64,000 nt of DNA, taken from positions 1 to 64,000 of the forward strand of contig NC_064045.1 of the NCBI RefSeq assembly GCF_932526225.1, written 5' to 3'. Positions 43,241 through 55,419 of this stretch are shown here, in pieces. The DNA comes from Nematostella vectensis. Taxonomy: Eukaryota > Cnidaria > Anthozoa > Actiniaria > Edwardsiidae. Under the pieces are notes generated by a model. That model was not told where the DNA came from, ran no database searches, and saw only the letters and a program-made list of their open reading frames with translations. The position numbers were made by a program, and so were the translations under genes. Numbering within the stretch: the stretch's first letter is position 1; every line of letters starts with the position of its first letter.

Positions 43241-43259
43241 TAATAACCCTGATTGCCCA

Positions 43260-43555
43260 CCAGGTCAGATCAACTTTTTTCAGAGGGGTAAAGACAAGGA
43301 CGTTAAGGGGACGTTAAGATAAGTGAGTTTGTGGATGAGTTGACAGGTGAACAGGGTAACAAGAGTTGGTCAAAGGGGTACTAGGTTTCAAGAAATGGTA
43401 ATAAGGGTCAATGATATCAAGAACTAGGTCATAGGGGTGCAAGTTATGAATGAGTGGGTACACAGGGGTAGAGGGTATCAATGGCTTGGTCTTGGAGGTG
43501 CAGGGTTTTAGGGGATGGTTCAACCAGTCACAGGGTTTCAAGAGCTAGGAAATTT
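43260..43555. repeat. Truncated cassette: 3' end of a plus tRNA-like unit and its tail
   Basis: It begins at CAGGTCAGATCAACTTTTTT, i.e. just after the B box, and carries the whole tail to GAGCTAGGAAATTTG. The promoter half was lost at the junction with the (TAA)n tract. Confidence 0.7.
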
Positions 43556-43776
43556 GACTTAATAACAACAACACTTAATAACAACCACACTTAATAAAAA
43601 CCACACTTAATAAAAACCACACTTAATAACAACCACACTTCATAACAACCACACTTCATAACAACCACACTTCATAACAACCACACTTCATAACAACCAC
43701 ACTTCATAACAACCACACTTCATAACAACCACACTTCATAACAACCACACTTCATAACAACCACACTTCATAACAA
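43556..43776. repeat. 16-bp minisatellite CCACACTTCATAACAA
   Basis: About fourteen copies. The first four are AATAA variants and the rest are identical CATAA copies. It occupies the place where other cassettes have a (TAA)n tract. Confidence 0.85.
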
Positions 43777-44180
43777 CAGCTACCCTATATCCCTGAGTAT
43801 CCACGCCTAACTAAGCTACACCCCTACGACCTAGCACTAACTACGCTATACTCCTGAATACCTACCCCTAACTGAGCCTCACCCCTATGACCTAGCACTA
43901 GTTTGTGGGTGATTTGACATGTGTACAGGCTAACAAGAGTTTGTCAAAGGGGTACTAGGTTTCAAGAAATGGTAATAAGGGTCAATGATATCAAGAACTA
44001 GGTCATAGGGGTACAAGTTATGAATGAGTTGTTACACAGGGGTAGAGGGTATCAATGGCTTGGTATTTGAAGGTGCAGGGTTTTAGGGGATGGTTTAACC
44101 AGTCGAAGGGTTTCAAGAGCTAGGTAATATGGGTAGATTATTATAATTAAAAATAATAATTAATAATAATAATTAATAAT
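43777..44180. repeat. Partial cassette: two 60-bp units then a tail without its tRNA-like pair
   Basis: After two to three 60-bp minisatellite units the sequence jumps at about 43902 into the middle of the tail (GTTTGTGGGTGATTTGACAT), skipping both tRNA-like units. This is an internal deletion of the pair. Confidence 0.65.
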
Positions 44181-44189
44181 AATTTATAA

Positions 44190-44860
44190 TAATAGCTACC
44201 CTATATCCCTGAGTATCCACGCCTAACTAAGCTACACCCCTACGACCTAGCACTAACTACGCTATACTCTTGAATACCTACCCCTAACTGAGTATCACCC
44301 CTATGACCTATCAATAACTACACTTTACCCCTGAGTACCCAACCCTTGCTAAGCTACACCCCTGTGACGTAGCAATAACTACCCTACACCCCTTAAAACC
44401 ATACCCTAACTAAACTACACCCCTATACCCCTGTGTACCTACTCCTAACTAAACTACACCCCTATTACCTAGCACAAACTAACCTATACCCCTAATTACC
44501 CACACCTAGCTAAGCTATACCCCTACGACCTAGCACTAACTGGCATTTACCCCTGAATAGCCACCCCTAACTACGCTACACCCTTTATGACTTGGCTGTA
44601 ACTACCCTATTCCCCTGAGTACCCACCCCTAACTAAGCTAAACCCCTACGACCTAGAACTAGCTACCCTATACCCATGAGTATCCACCGCTAACTAAGTT
44701 ACACCCTATAACTTAGCACTTACTACCCTATACCCCTGAGTACCAACCCCTAACAAAGCTACACCCCTATGATCCAGCACTTACTACCCTATACCCTGCC
44801 TACCCATCCCTAACTGACCTACACCCCTATGACACCTAATCAAATAACTACCCTTTACCC
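44190..44860. repeat. 60-bp minisatellite, representative block
   Basis: The unit begins CTACCCTATACCCCTGAGTA, continues CCCACCCCTAACTAAGC and ends TACGACCTAGCACTAA (about 60 bp). About eleven units occur here. Blocks of 6-15 units precede each tRNA-like pair up to the window end. Units are diverged within a block but the order of variants is conserved between cassettes, so whole blocks, not single units, were copied most recently. Confidence 0.9.
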
Positions 44861-44969
44861 ATGTATGACCAAGCGTTTACCAACTTGCACCCCTGTGACC
44901 CTGCCGTTCATATAATGTACCCCTGTGCACTCACCCCCTAATGCCATCGTCCTTACCTTAACACCCCTG

Positions 44970-45233
44970 AAAAAGTCTCTAGTTTATCTTACCTGGATTC
45001 GAACCCTGGCCCGTTTGCTTGAGAAGTGAAGCCCGTACCACTGAGCCATAGCGCCACTCTCGGGATATCAAGGAAAAACTACTCTATACCTTTTAAGGCT
45101 GGGTAAACAAGGCTATACGGTAGTTACTTGTAGTTTTCAAGAGAGTAGCGCGATAGCTCAGTGGTACGGGCTTCGCTTCTCAAGCAAGAGGACCGGGGTT
45201 CGAATCCATGTAAGATCAACTTGAGAGTTTTTT
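44970..45233. repeat. tRNA-like pair 1 (minus 44970-45056, plus 45145-45233)
   Basis: The plus unit is of the GAGGACCGGGGTTCGAATCC subtype, begins GTAGCG instead of GTGGCG, and its 3' side reads CCATGTAAG. The same subtype recurs in pair 11. Confidence 0.8.
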
Positions 45234-46043
45234 AGGGGTGTAAAGACAAGGACGTTAAGGGGACGTTAAGATAAGTGAGTTTGTCGGTGATTTGACATGT
45301 GTACAGGGTAACAAGAGTTGGTCAAAGGGGTACTAGGTTTCAAGAAATGGTAATAAGGGTCAATAATATCAAAGAACTAGGTCATAAGGGTACAAGTTAT
45401 GAATGAGTGGGTACACAGGGGTAGAGGGTATCAACGGCTTGGTCTTGGAGGTGCAGGGTTTTAGGGGATGGTTCAAACAAGCACAGCGTTTTAAGAGCTA
45501 TGTAATATGGGTACATAATAATATTTAATAATAATAATAATTAATAAACATAGCTACCCTATATCCCTGAGTATCAACGCCTAACTAAGCTACACCCCTA
45601 CGACCTAGCACTAACTACCCTATACCCCTGAATACCCACCCCTAACTAAGCTACACCCTTATGACTTGGCTGTAACTACCCTTTACCCCTTAGTACCCAC
45701 CCCTAACTAAGCTACACCCCTACGACCTAGCACTAGCTACCCTATACCCATGAGTACCCACCGCTAACTAAGTTACACCCTATGACTTAGCACTCACTAC
45801 CCTATACCCCTGAGTACCAACCCCTAAAAAAGCTACACCCCTATGAACTAGCACTTACTACCCTATACCCCTGCCTACCCATCCCTAACTGACCTACACC
45901 CCTATGACACCTAATCACATAACTACCCTTTACCCATATATGACCAAGCGCTTACCAACTTGCACCCCTGTGACCCTGCCGTTCATATCCTGTACCCTGT
46001 GCACTCACCCCCTAATGCCATCGTTCTTACCTTAACACCCCTG

Positions 46044-46307
46044 AAAAAGTCTCTAGTTTATCTTACCTGGATTCGAACCCTGGCCCGTTTGCTTGAGAAG
46101 CGAAGCCCGTACCACTGAGCCATAGCGCCACTCTCGAGATATCAAGAAAAAACTACTCTCTACCTTATAAGGCTGGGTAAACAAGGCTATAAGGTAGTTA
46201 CTTCTAGTTTTCAAGAGAGTGGCGCGATAGCTCAGTGGTACGGGCTTCGCTTCTCAAACAAGAGGCCCGTGGTTCGAATCCAGGTAAGATCAACTTAAGA
46301 TTTTTTT
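46044..46307. repeat. tRNA-like pair 2 (minus 46044-46130, plus 46219-46307)
   Basis: First pair of the GAGGCCCGTGGTTCGAATCC subtype, with a T7 terminator at 46301-46307. The plus unit starts the 4,556-bp duplicated block. Confidence 0.8.
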
Positions 46308-47103
46308 AGGGGTGTAAAGACAAGGACGTTAAGGGGACGTTAAGATAAGTGAGTTTGTGGGTGATTTGACCTGTGTACAGGCTAACAAGAGTTAGTCAAA
46401 GGGGTACTAGGTTTCAAGAAATGGTAATAAGGGTCAATGATATCAAAGAACTAGGTCATAAGGGTACAAGTTATGAATGAGTGGGTACACAGGGGTAGAG
46501 GGTATCAACGGCTTGGTCTTGGAGGTGCAGGGTTTTAGTGGATGGTTCAAACAAGCACAGCGTTTTAAGAGCTAGGTAATATGGGTACATAATAATAATT
46601 AATAATAATAATAATTAATAAACATAGCTACCCTATATCCCTGAGTATCAACGCCTAACTAAGCTACACCCCTACGACCTAGCACTAACTACCCTATACC
46701 CCTGAATACCCACCCCTAACTAAGCTACACCCTTATGACTTGGCTGTAACTACCCTTTACCCCTTAGTACCCACCCCTAACTAAGCTACACCCCTACGAC
46801 CTAGCACTAGCTACCCTATACCCATGAGTACCCACCGCTAACTAAGTTACACCCTATGACTTAGCACTCACTACCCTATACCCCTGAGTACCAACCCCTA
46901 AAAAAGCTACACCCCTATGAACTAGCACTTACTACCCTATACCCCTGCCTACCCATCCCTAACTGACCTACACCCCTATGACACCTAATCACATAACTAC
47001 CCTTTACCCATATATGACCAAGCGCTTACCAACTTGCACCCCTGTTACCCTGCCGTTCATATCCTGTACCCCTAATGCCATCGTTCTTACCTTAACACCC
47101 CTG

Positions 47104-47367
47104 AAAAAGTCTCTAGTTTATCTTACCTGGATTCGAACCCTGGCCCGTTTGCTTGAGAAGCGAAGCCCGTACCACTGAGCCATAGCGCCACTCTCGAGAT
47201 ATCAAGGAAAAACTACTCTCTACCTTATAAGGCTGGGTAAACAAGGCTATAAGGTAGTTACTTCTAGTTTTCAAGAGAGTGGCGCGATAGCTCAGTGGTA
47301 CGGGCTTCGCTTCTCAAACAAGAGGCCCGTGGTTCGAATCCAGGTAAGATCAACTTAAGATTTTTTT
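47104..47367. repeat. tRNA-like pair 3 (minus 47104-47190, plus 47279-47367)
   Basis: The 14-15 bp CCTGTGCACTCACCC segment just left of the minus unit is deleted here and in its duplicate (pair 7), shortening this cassette to 1060 bp. Confidence 0.8.
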
Positions 47368-48179
47368 AGGGGTGTAAAGACAAGGACGTTAAGGGGACGT
47401 TAAGATAAGTGAGTTTGTGGGTGATTTGACCTGTGTACAGGCTAACAAGAGTTAGTCAAAGGGGTACTAGGTTTCAAGAAATGGTAATAAGGGTCAATGA
47501 TATCAAAGAACTAGGTCATAAGGGTACAAGTTATGAATGAGTGGGTACACAGGGGTAGAGGGTATCAACGGCTTGGTCTTGGAGGTGCAGGGTTTTAGGG
47601 GATGGTTCAAACAAGCACAGCGTTTTAAGAGCTAGGTAATATGGGTACATAATAATAATTAATAATAATAATAATTAATAAACATAGCTACCCTATATCC
47701 CTGAGTATCAACGCCTAACTAAGCTACACCCCTACGACCTAGCACTAACTACCCTATACCCCTGAATACCCACCCCTAACTAAGCTACACCCTTATGACT
47801 TGGCTGTAACTACCCTATACCCCTTAGTACCCACCCCTAACTAAGCTACACCCCTACGACCTAGCACTAGCTACCCTATACCCATGAGTACCCCACCGCT
47901 AACTAAGTTACACCCTATGACTTAGCACTTACTACCCTATACCCCTGAGTACCAACCCCTAAAAAAGCTACACCCCTATGAACTAGCACTTACTACCCTA
48001 TACCCCTGCCTACCCATCCCTAACTGACCTACACCCCTATGACACCTAATCACATAACTACCCTTTACCCATATATGACCAAGCGCTCACCAACTTGCAC
48101 CCCTGTTACCCTGCCGTTCATATCCTGTACCCCTGTGCACTCACCCCCTAATGCCATCGTTCTTACCTTAACACCCCTG

Positions 48180-48443
48180 AAAAAGTCTCTAGTTTATCTT
48201 ACCTGGATTCGAACCCTGGCCCGTTTGCTTGAGAAGCGAAGCCCGTACCACTGAGCCATAGCGCCACTCTCGAGATATCAAGGAAAAACTACTCTCTACC
48301 TTATAAGGCTGGGTAAACAAGGCTATAAGGTAGTTACTTCTAGTTTTCAAGAGAGTGGCGCGATAGCTCAGTGGTACGGGCTTCGCTTCTCAAACAAGAG
48401 GCCCGTGGTTCGAATCCAGGTAAGATCAACTTAAGATTTTTTT
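48180..48443. repeat. tRNA-like pair 4 (minus 48180-48266, plus 48355-48443)
   Basis: Standard pair. The preceding minisatellite block has one extra C (GAGTACCCCACC), giving the 1076-bp spacing, also present in pair 8. Confidence 0.8.
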
Positions 48444-49254
48444 AGGGGTGTAAAGACAAGGACGTTAAGGGGACGTTAAGATAAGTGAGTTTGTGGGTGA
48501 TTTGACCTGTGTACAGGCTAACAAGAGTTAGTCAAAGGGGTACTAGGTTTCAAGAAATGGTAATAAGGGTCAATGATATCAAAGAACTAGGTCATAAGGG
48601 TACAAGTTATGAATGAGTGGGTACACAGGGGTAGAGGGTATCAACGGCTTGGTCTTGGAGGTGCAGGGTTTTAGGGGATGGTTCAAACAAGCACAGCGTT
48701 TTAAGAGCTAGGTAATATGGGTACATAATAATAATTAATAATAATAATAATTAATAAACATAGCTACCCTATATCCCTGAGTATCAACGCCTAACTAAGC
48801 TACACCCCTACGACCTAGCACTAACTACCCTATACCCCTGAATACCCACCCCTAACTAAGCTACACCCTTATGACTTGGCTGTAACTACCCTATACCCCT
48901 TAGTACCCACCCCTAACTAAGCTACACCCCTACGACCTAGCACTAGCTACCCTATACCCATGAGTACCCACCGCTAACTAAGTTACACCCTATGACTTAG
49001 CACTTACTACCCTATACCCCTGAGTACCAACCCCTAAAAAAGCTACACCCCTATGAACTAGCACTTACTACCCTATACCCCTGCCTACCCATCCCTAACT
49101 GACCTACACCCCTATGACACCTAATCACATAACTACCCTTTACCCATATATGACCAAGCGCTTACCAACTTGCACCCCTGTTACCCTGCCGTTCATATCC
49201 TGTACCCCTGTGCACTCACCCCCTAATGCCATCGTTCTTACCTTAACACCCCTG

Positions 49255-49518
49255 AAAAAGTCTCTAGTTTATCTTACCTGGATTCGAACCCTGGCCCGTT
49301 TGCTTGAGAAGCGAAGCCCGTACCACTGAGCCATAGCGCCACTCTCGAGATATCAAGGAAAAACTACTCTCTACCTTATAAGGCTGGGTAAACAAGGCTA
49401 TAAGGTAGTTACTTCTAGTTTTAAAGAGAGTGGCGCGATAGCTCAGTGGTACGGGCTTCGCTTCTCTAACAAGAGGCCCGTGGTTCGAATCCAGGTAAGA
49501 TCAACTTAAGATTTTTTT
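49255..49518. repeat. tRNA-like pair 5 (minus 49255-49341, plus 49430-49518)
   Basis: The plus unit reads CTTCTCTAACAAGAG, changing the CAA of the anticodon position to TAA. Shared with pair 9. Confidence 0.8.
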
Positions 49519-50599
49519 AGGGGTGTAAAGACAAGGACGTTAAGGGGACGTTAAGATAAGTGAGTTTGTGGGTGATTTGACCTGTGTACAGGCTAACAAG
49601 AGTTGGTCAAACGGGTACTAGGTCTCAAGAAATGGTAATAAGGGTCAATGATATCAAGAACAAGGTCATAGGGGTTCAAGTTAGGAATGAGTGGGTACAC
49701 AGGGGTAGAGGGTATCAATGGCTTGGTCTTGGAGGTGCAGGGTTTTAGGGGATGGTTCAAACAGGCATAGGGTTTCAAGAGCTAGGTAATATGGGTACAT
49801 TATAATAATAATTCATAATAATAGCTACCCTACATCCCTGAGTATCCACGCCTAACTAAGCTACACCCCTACGACCTTGCACTAACTACGCTATACTCCT
49901 GAATACCTACCCCTAACTGAGCCTCACCCCTATGGCCTAGCAATATCTACATTTTACCCCCTGAGTACCCAACACTTGCTAAGCTACACCCCTGTGACGT
50001 AGCACTAACTACCCTATACCCCTCAAAACCATACCCTAACTAAACTACACCCCTATAACCCTGTGTACCCACTCCTAACTAAACTACACCCCTATGTCCT
50101 AGCACAAACTAGCCTATACCCCTGAGTACCCACACCTAGCTAAGCTACACCCCTACGACCTAGCACTAACTGGCCTATACCCCTGAATAGCCACCCCTAA
50201 CTAAGCTACACCCTTATGACTTGGCTGTAACTACCCTATACCCCTGAGTACCCACCACTAACTAAGCTAAACCCCTACGACCCAGCACTAGCTACCCTAT
50301 ACCCATGAGTACCCACCGCTAACTAAGTTACACCCTATGACTTAGCACTTACTACCCTATACCCCTGAGTACCAACCCCTAAAAAAGCTACACCCCTATG
50401 AACTAGCACTTACTACCCTATACCCCTGCCTACCCATCCCTAACTGACCTACACCCCTATGACACCTAATCACATAACTACCCTTTACCCATATATGACC
50501 AAGCGCTCACCAACTTGCACCCCTGTTACCCTGCCGTTCATATCCTGTACCCCTGTGCACTCACCCCCTAATGCCATCGTTCTTACCTTAACACCCCTG

Positions 50600-50863
50600 A
50601 AAAAGTCTCTAGTTTATCTTACCTGGATTCGAACCCTGGCCCGTTTGCAAGAGAAGCGAAGCCCGTACCACTGAGCCATAGCGCCACTCTCGAGATATCA
50701 AGGAAAAACTACTCTCTACCTTATAAGGCTGGGTAAACAAGGCTATAAGGTAGTTACTTCTAGTTTTCAAGAGAGTGGCGCGATAGCTCAGTGGTACGGG
50801 CTTCGCTTCTCAAACAAGAGGCCCGTGGTTCGAATCCAGGTAAGATCAACTTAAGATTTTTTT
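50600..50863. repeat. tRNA-like pair 6 (minus 50600-50686, plus 50775-50863)
   Basis: The minus unit has GCAAGAGAAG instead of GCTTGAGAAG. Its cassette has a longer minisatellite block, giving 1345 bp. Shared with pair 10. Confidence 0.8.
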
Positions 50864-51659
50864 AGGGGTGTAAAGACAAGGACGTTAAGGGGACGTTAAG
50901 ATAAGTGAGTTTGTGGGTGATTTGACCTGTGTACAGGCTAACAAGAGTTAGTCAAAGGGGTACTAGGTTTCAAGAAATGGTAATAAGGGTCAATGATATC
51001 AAAGAACTAGGTCATAAGGGTACAAGTTATGAATGAGTGGGTACACAGGGGTAGAGGGTATCAACGGCTTGGTCTTGGAGGTGCAGGGTTTTAGTGGATG
51101 GTTCAAACAAGCACAGCGTTTTAAGAGCTAGGTAATATGGGTACATAATAATAATTAATAATAATAATAATTAATAAACATAGCTACCCTATATCCCTGA
51201 GTATCAACGCCTAACTAAGCTACACCCCTACGACCTAGCACTAACTACCCTATACCCCTGAATACCCACCCCTAACTAAGCTACACCCTTATGACTTGGC
51301 TGTAACTACCCTTTACCCCTTAGTACCCACCCCTAACTAAGCTACACCCCTACGACCTAGCACTAGCTACCCTATACCCATGAGTACCCACCGCTAACTA
51401 AGTTACACCCTATGACTTAGCACTCACTACCCTATACCCCTGAGTACCAACCCCTAAAAAAGCTACACCCCTATGAACTAGCACTTACTACCCTATACCC
51501 CTGCCTACCCATCCCTAACTGACCTACACCCCTATGACACCTAATCACATAACTACCCTTTACCCATATATGACCAAGCGCTTACCAACTTGCACCCCTG
51601 TTACCCTGCCGTTCATATCCTGTACCCCTAATGCCATCGTTCTTACCTTAACACCCCTG

Positions 51660-51923
51660 AAAAAGTCTCTAGTTTATCTTACCTGGATTCGAACCCTGGC
51701 CCGTTTGCTTGAGAAGCGAAGCCCGTACCACTGAGCCATAGCGCCACTCTCGAGATATCAAGGAAAAACTACTCTCTACCTTATAAGGCTGGGTAAACAA
51801 GGCTATAAGGTAGTTACTTCTAGTTTTCAAGAGAGTGGCGCGATAGCTCAGTGGTACGGGCTTCGCTTCTCAAACAAGAGGCCCGTGGTTCGAATCCAGG
51901 TAAGATCAACTTAAGATTTTTTT
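51660..51923. repeat. tRNA-like pair 7 (minus 51660-51746, plus 51835-51923)
   Basis: Duplicate of pair 3. Confidence 0.8.
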
Positions 51924-52735
51924 AGGGGTGTAAAGACAAGGACGTTAAGGGGACGTTAAGATAAGTGAGTTTGTGGGTGATTTGACCTGTGTACAGGCTA
52001 ACAAGAGTTAGTCAAAGGGGTACTAGGTTTCAAGAAATGGTAATAAGGGTCAATGATATCAAAGAACTAGGTCATAAGGGTACAAGTTATGAATGAGTGG
52101 GTACACAGGGGTAGAGGGTATCAACGGCTTGGTCTTGGAGGTGCAGGGTTTTAGGGGATGGTTCAAACAAGCACAGCGTTTTAAGAGCTAGGTAATATGG
52201 GTACATAATAATAATTAATAATAATAATAATTAATAAACATAGCTACCCTATATCCCTGAGTATCAACGCCTAACTAAGCTACACCCCTACGACCTAGCA
52301 CTAACTACCCTATACCCCTGAATACCCACCCCTAACTAAGCTACACCCTTATGACTTGGCTGTAACTACCCTATACCCCTTAGTACCCACCCCTAACTAA
52401 GCTACACCCCTACGACCTAGCACTAGCTACCCTATACCCATGAGTACCCCACCGCTAACTAAGTTACACCCTATGACTTAGCACTTACTACCCTATACCC
52501 CTGAGTACCAACCCCTAAAAAAGCTACACCCCTATGAACTAGCACTTACTACCCTATACCCCTGCCTACCCATCCCTAACTGACCTACACCCCTATGACA
52601 CCTAATCACATAACTACCCTTTACCCATATATGACCAAGCGCTCACCAACTTGCACCCCTGTTACCCTGCCGTTCATATCCTGTACCCCTGTGCACTCAC
52701 CCCCTAATGCCATCGTTCTTACCTTAACACCCCTG

Positions 52736-52999
52736 AAAAAGTCTCTAGTTTATCTTACCTGGATTCGAACCCTGGCCCGTTTGCTTGAGAAGCGAAGCCC
52801 GTACCACTGAGCCATAGCGCCACTCTCGAGATATCAAGGAAAAACTACTCTCTACCTTATAAGGCTGGGTAAACAAGGCTATAAGGTAGTTACTTCTAGT
52901 TTTCAAGAGAGTGGCGCGATAGCTCAGTGGTACGGGCTTCGCTTCTCAAACAAGAGGCCCGTGGTTTGAATCCAGGTAAGATCAACTTAAGATTTTTTT
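52736..52999. repeat. tRNA-like pair 8 (minus 52736-52822, plus 52911-52999)
   Basis: Duplicate of pair 4, but the B box of the plus unit is GGTTTGAATCC (C-to-T at 52967). The change still fits the loose B-box consensus (G-W-T-Y-R-A). Confidence 0.8.
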
Positions 53000-53810
53000 A
53001 GGGGTGTAAAGACAAGGACGTTAAGGGGACGTTAAGATAAGTGAGTTTGTGGGTGATTTGACCTGTGTACAGGCTAACAAGAGTTAGTCAAAGGGGTACT
53101 AGGTTTCAAGAAATGGTAATAAGGGTCAATGATATCAAAGAACTAGGTCATAAGGGTACAAGTTATGAATGAGTGGGTACACAGGGGTAGAGGGTATCAA
53201 CGGCTTGGTCTTGGAGGTGCAGGGTTTTAGGGGATGGTTCAAACAAGCACAGCGTTTTAAGAGCTAGGTAATATGGGTACATAATAATAATTAATAATAA
53301 TAATAATTAATAAACATAGCTACCCTATATCCCTGAGTATCAACGCCTAACTAAGCTACACCCCTACGACCTAGCACTAACTACCCTATACCCCTGAATA
53401 CCCACCCCTAACTAAGCTACACCCTTATGACTTGGCTGTAACTACCCTATACCCCTTAGTACCCACCCCTAACTAAGCTACACCCCTACGACCTAGCACT
53501 AGCTACCCTATACCCATGAGTACCCACCGCTAACTAAGTTACACCCTATGACTTAGCACTTACTACCCTATACCCCTGAGTACCAACCCCTAAAAAAGCT
53601 ACACCCCTATGAACTAGCACTTACTACCCTATACCCCTGCCTACCCATCCCTAACTGACCTACACCCCTATGACACCTAATCACATAACTACCCTTTACC
53701 CATATATGACCAAGCGCTTACCAACTTGCACCCCTGTTACCCTGCCGTTCATATCCTGTACCCCTGTGCACTCACCCCCTAATGCCATCGTTCTTACCTT
53801 AACACCCCTG

Positions 53811-54074
53811 AAAAAGTCTCTAGTTTATCTTACCTGGATTCGAACCCTGGCCCGTTTGCTTGAGAAGCGAAGCCCGTACCACTGAGCCATAGCGCCACTC
53901 TCGAGATATCAAGGAAAAACTACTCTCTACCTTATAAGGCTGGGTAAACAAGGCTATAAGGTAGTTACTTCTAGTTTTAAAGAGAGTGGCGCGATAGCTC
54001 AGTGGTACGGGCTTCGCTTCTCTAACAAGAGGCCCGTGGTTCGAATCCAGGTAAGATCAACTTAAGATTTTTTT
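53811..54074. repeat. tRNA-like pair 9 (minus 53811-53897, plus 53986-54074)
   Basis: Duplicate of pair 5, including the CTCTAACAAG anticodon-loop variant. Confidence 0.8.
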
Positions 54075-55155
54075 AGGGGTGTAAAGACAAGGACGTTAAG
54101 GGGACGTTAAGATAAGTGAGTTTGTGGGTGATTTGACCTGTGTACAGGCTAACAAGAGTTGGTCAAACGGGTACTAGGTCTCAAGAAATGGTAATAAGGG
54201 TCAATGATATCAAGAACAAGGTCATAGGGGTTCAAGTTAGGAATGAGTGGGTACACAGGGGTAGAGGGTATCAATGGCTTGGTCTTGGAGGTGCAGGGTT
54301 TTAGGGGATGGTTCAAACAGGCATAGGGTTTCAAGAGCTAGGTAATATGGGTACATTATAATAATAATTCATAATAATAGCTACCCTACATCCCTGAGTA
54401 TCCACGCCTAACTAAGCTACACCCCTACGACCTTGCACTAACTACGCTATACTCCTGAATACCTACCCCTAACTGAGCCTCACCCCTATGGCCTAGCAAT
54501 ATCTACATTTTACCCCCTGAGTACCCAACACTTGCTAAGCTACACCCCTGTGACGTAGCACTAACTACCCTATACCCCTCAAAACCATACCCTAACTAAA
54601 CTACACCCCTATAACCCTGTGTACCCACTCCTAACTAAACTACACCCCTATGTCCTAGCACAAACTAGCCTATACCCCTGAGTACCCACACCTAGCTAAG
54701 CTACACCCCTACGACCTAGCACTAACTGGCCTATACCCCTGAATAGCCACCCCTAACTAAGCTACACCCTTATGACTTGGCTGTAACTACCCTATACCCC
54801 TGAGTACCCACCACTAACTAAGCTAAACCCCTACGACCCAGCACTAGCTACCCTATACCCATGAGTACCCACCGCTAACTAAGTTACACCCTATGACTTA
54901 GCACTTACTACCCTATACCCCTGAGTACCAACCCCTAAAAAAGCTACACCCCTATGAACTAGCACTTACTACCCTATACCCCTGCCTACCCATCCCTAAC
55001 TGACCTACACCCCTATGACACCTAATCACATAACTACCCTTTACCCATATATGACCAAGCGCTCACCAACTTGCACCCCTGTTACCCTGCCGTTCATATC
55101 CTGTACCCCTGTGCACTCACCCCCTAATGCCATCGTTCTTACCTTAACACCCCTG

Positions 55156-55419
55156 AAAAAGTCTCTAGTTTATCTTACCTGGATTCGAACCCTGGCCCGT
55201 TTGCAAGAGAAGCGAAGCCCGTACCACTGAGCCATAGCGCCACTCTCGAGATATCAAGGAAAAACTACTCTCTACCTTATAAGGCTGGGTAAACAAGGCT
55301 ATAAGGTAGTTACTTCTAGTTTTCAAGAGAGTGGCGCGATAGCTCAGTGGTACGGGCTTCGCTTCTCAAACAAGAGGCCCGTGGTTCGAATCCAGGTAAG
55401 ATCAACTTAAGATTTTTTT
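55156..55419. repeat. tRNA-like pair 10 (minus 55156-55242, plus 55331-55419)
   Basis: Duplicate of pair 6. The plus unit lies just outside the second higher-order copy, and the sequence after it diverges into another tail type. Confidence 0.8.

Larger units (their letters stand above)
40403..43247. repeat. 2.8-kb (TAA)n-rich low-complexity tract
   Basis: Almost pure A/T with TAA/AAT periodicity, interspersed CAATAA and TTAATTAATAA variants, and hardly any G or C. Its ends continue the short (TAA)n tracts found in every cassette, so it looks like one such tract greatly expanded. Sub-blocks with distinct periods are listed separately. Confidence 0.9.
46219..55330. repeat. 4,556-bp higher-order unit, two tandem copies
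   Basis: 46219-50774 and 50775-55330 are direct repeats, each with four cassettes spaced 1060, 1076, 1075 and 1345 bp. Every landmark I checked is offset by exactly 4,556, for example terminator runs 48180/52736, 49255/53811 and 50600/55156. Private variants are shared, such as GCAAGAGAAG in the last minus unit of each copy. The only difference I noticed is a B-box C-to-T at 52967. The duplication is therefore very recent or actively homogenised; an assembly artefact should be excluded. Confidence 0.9.
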
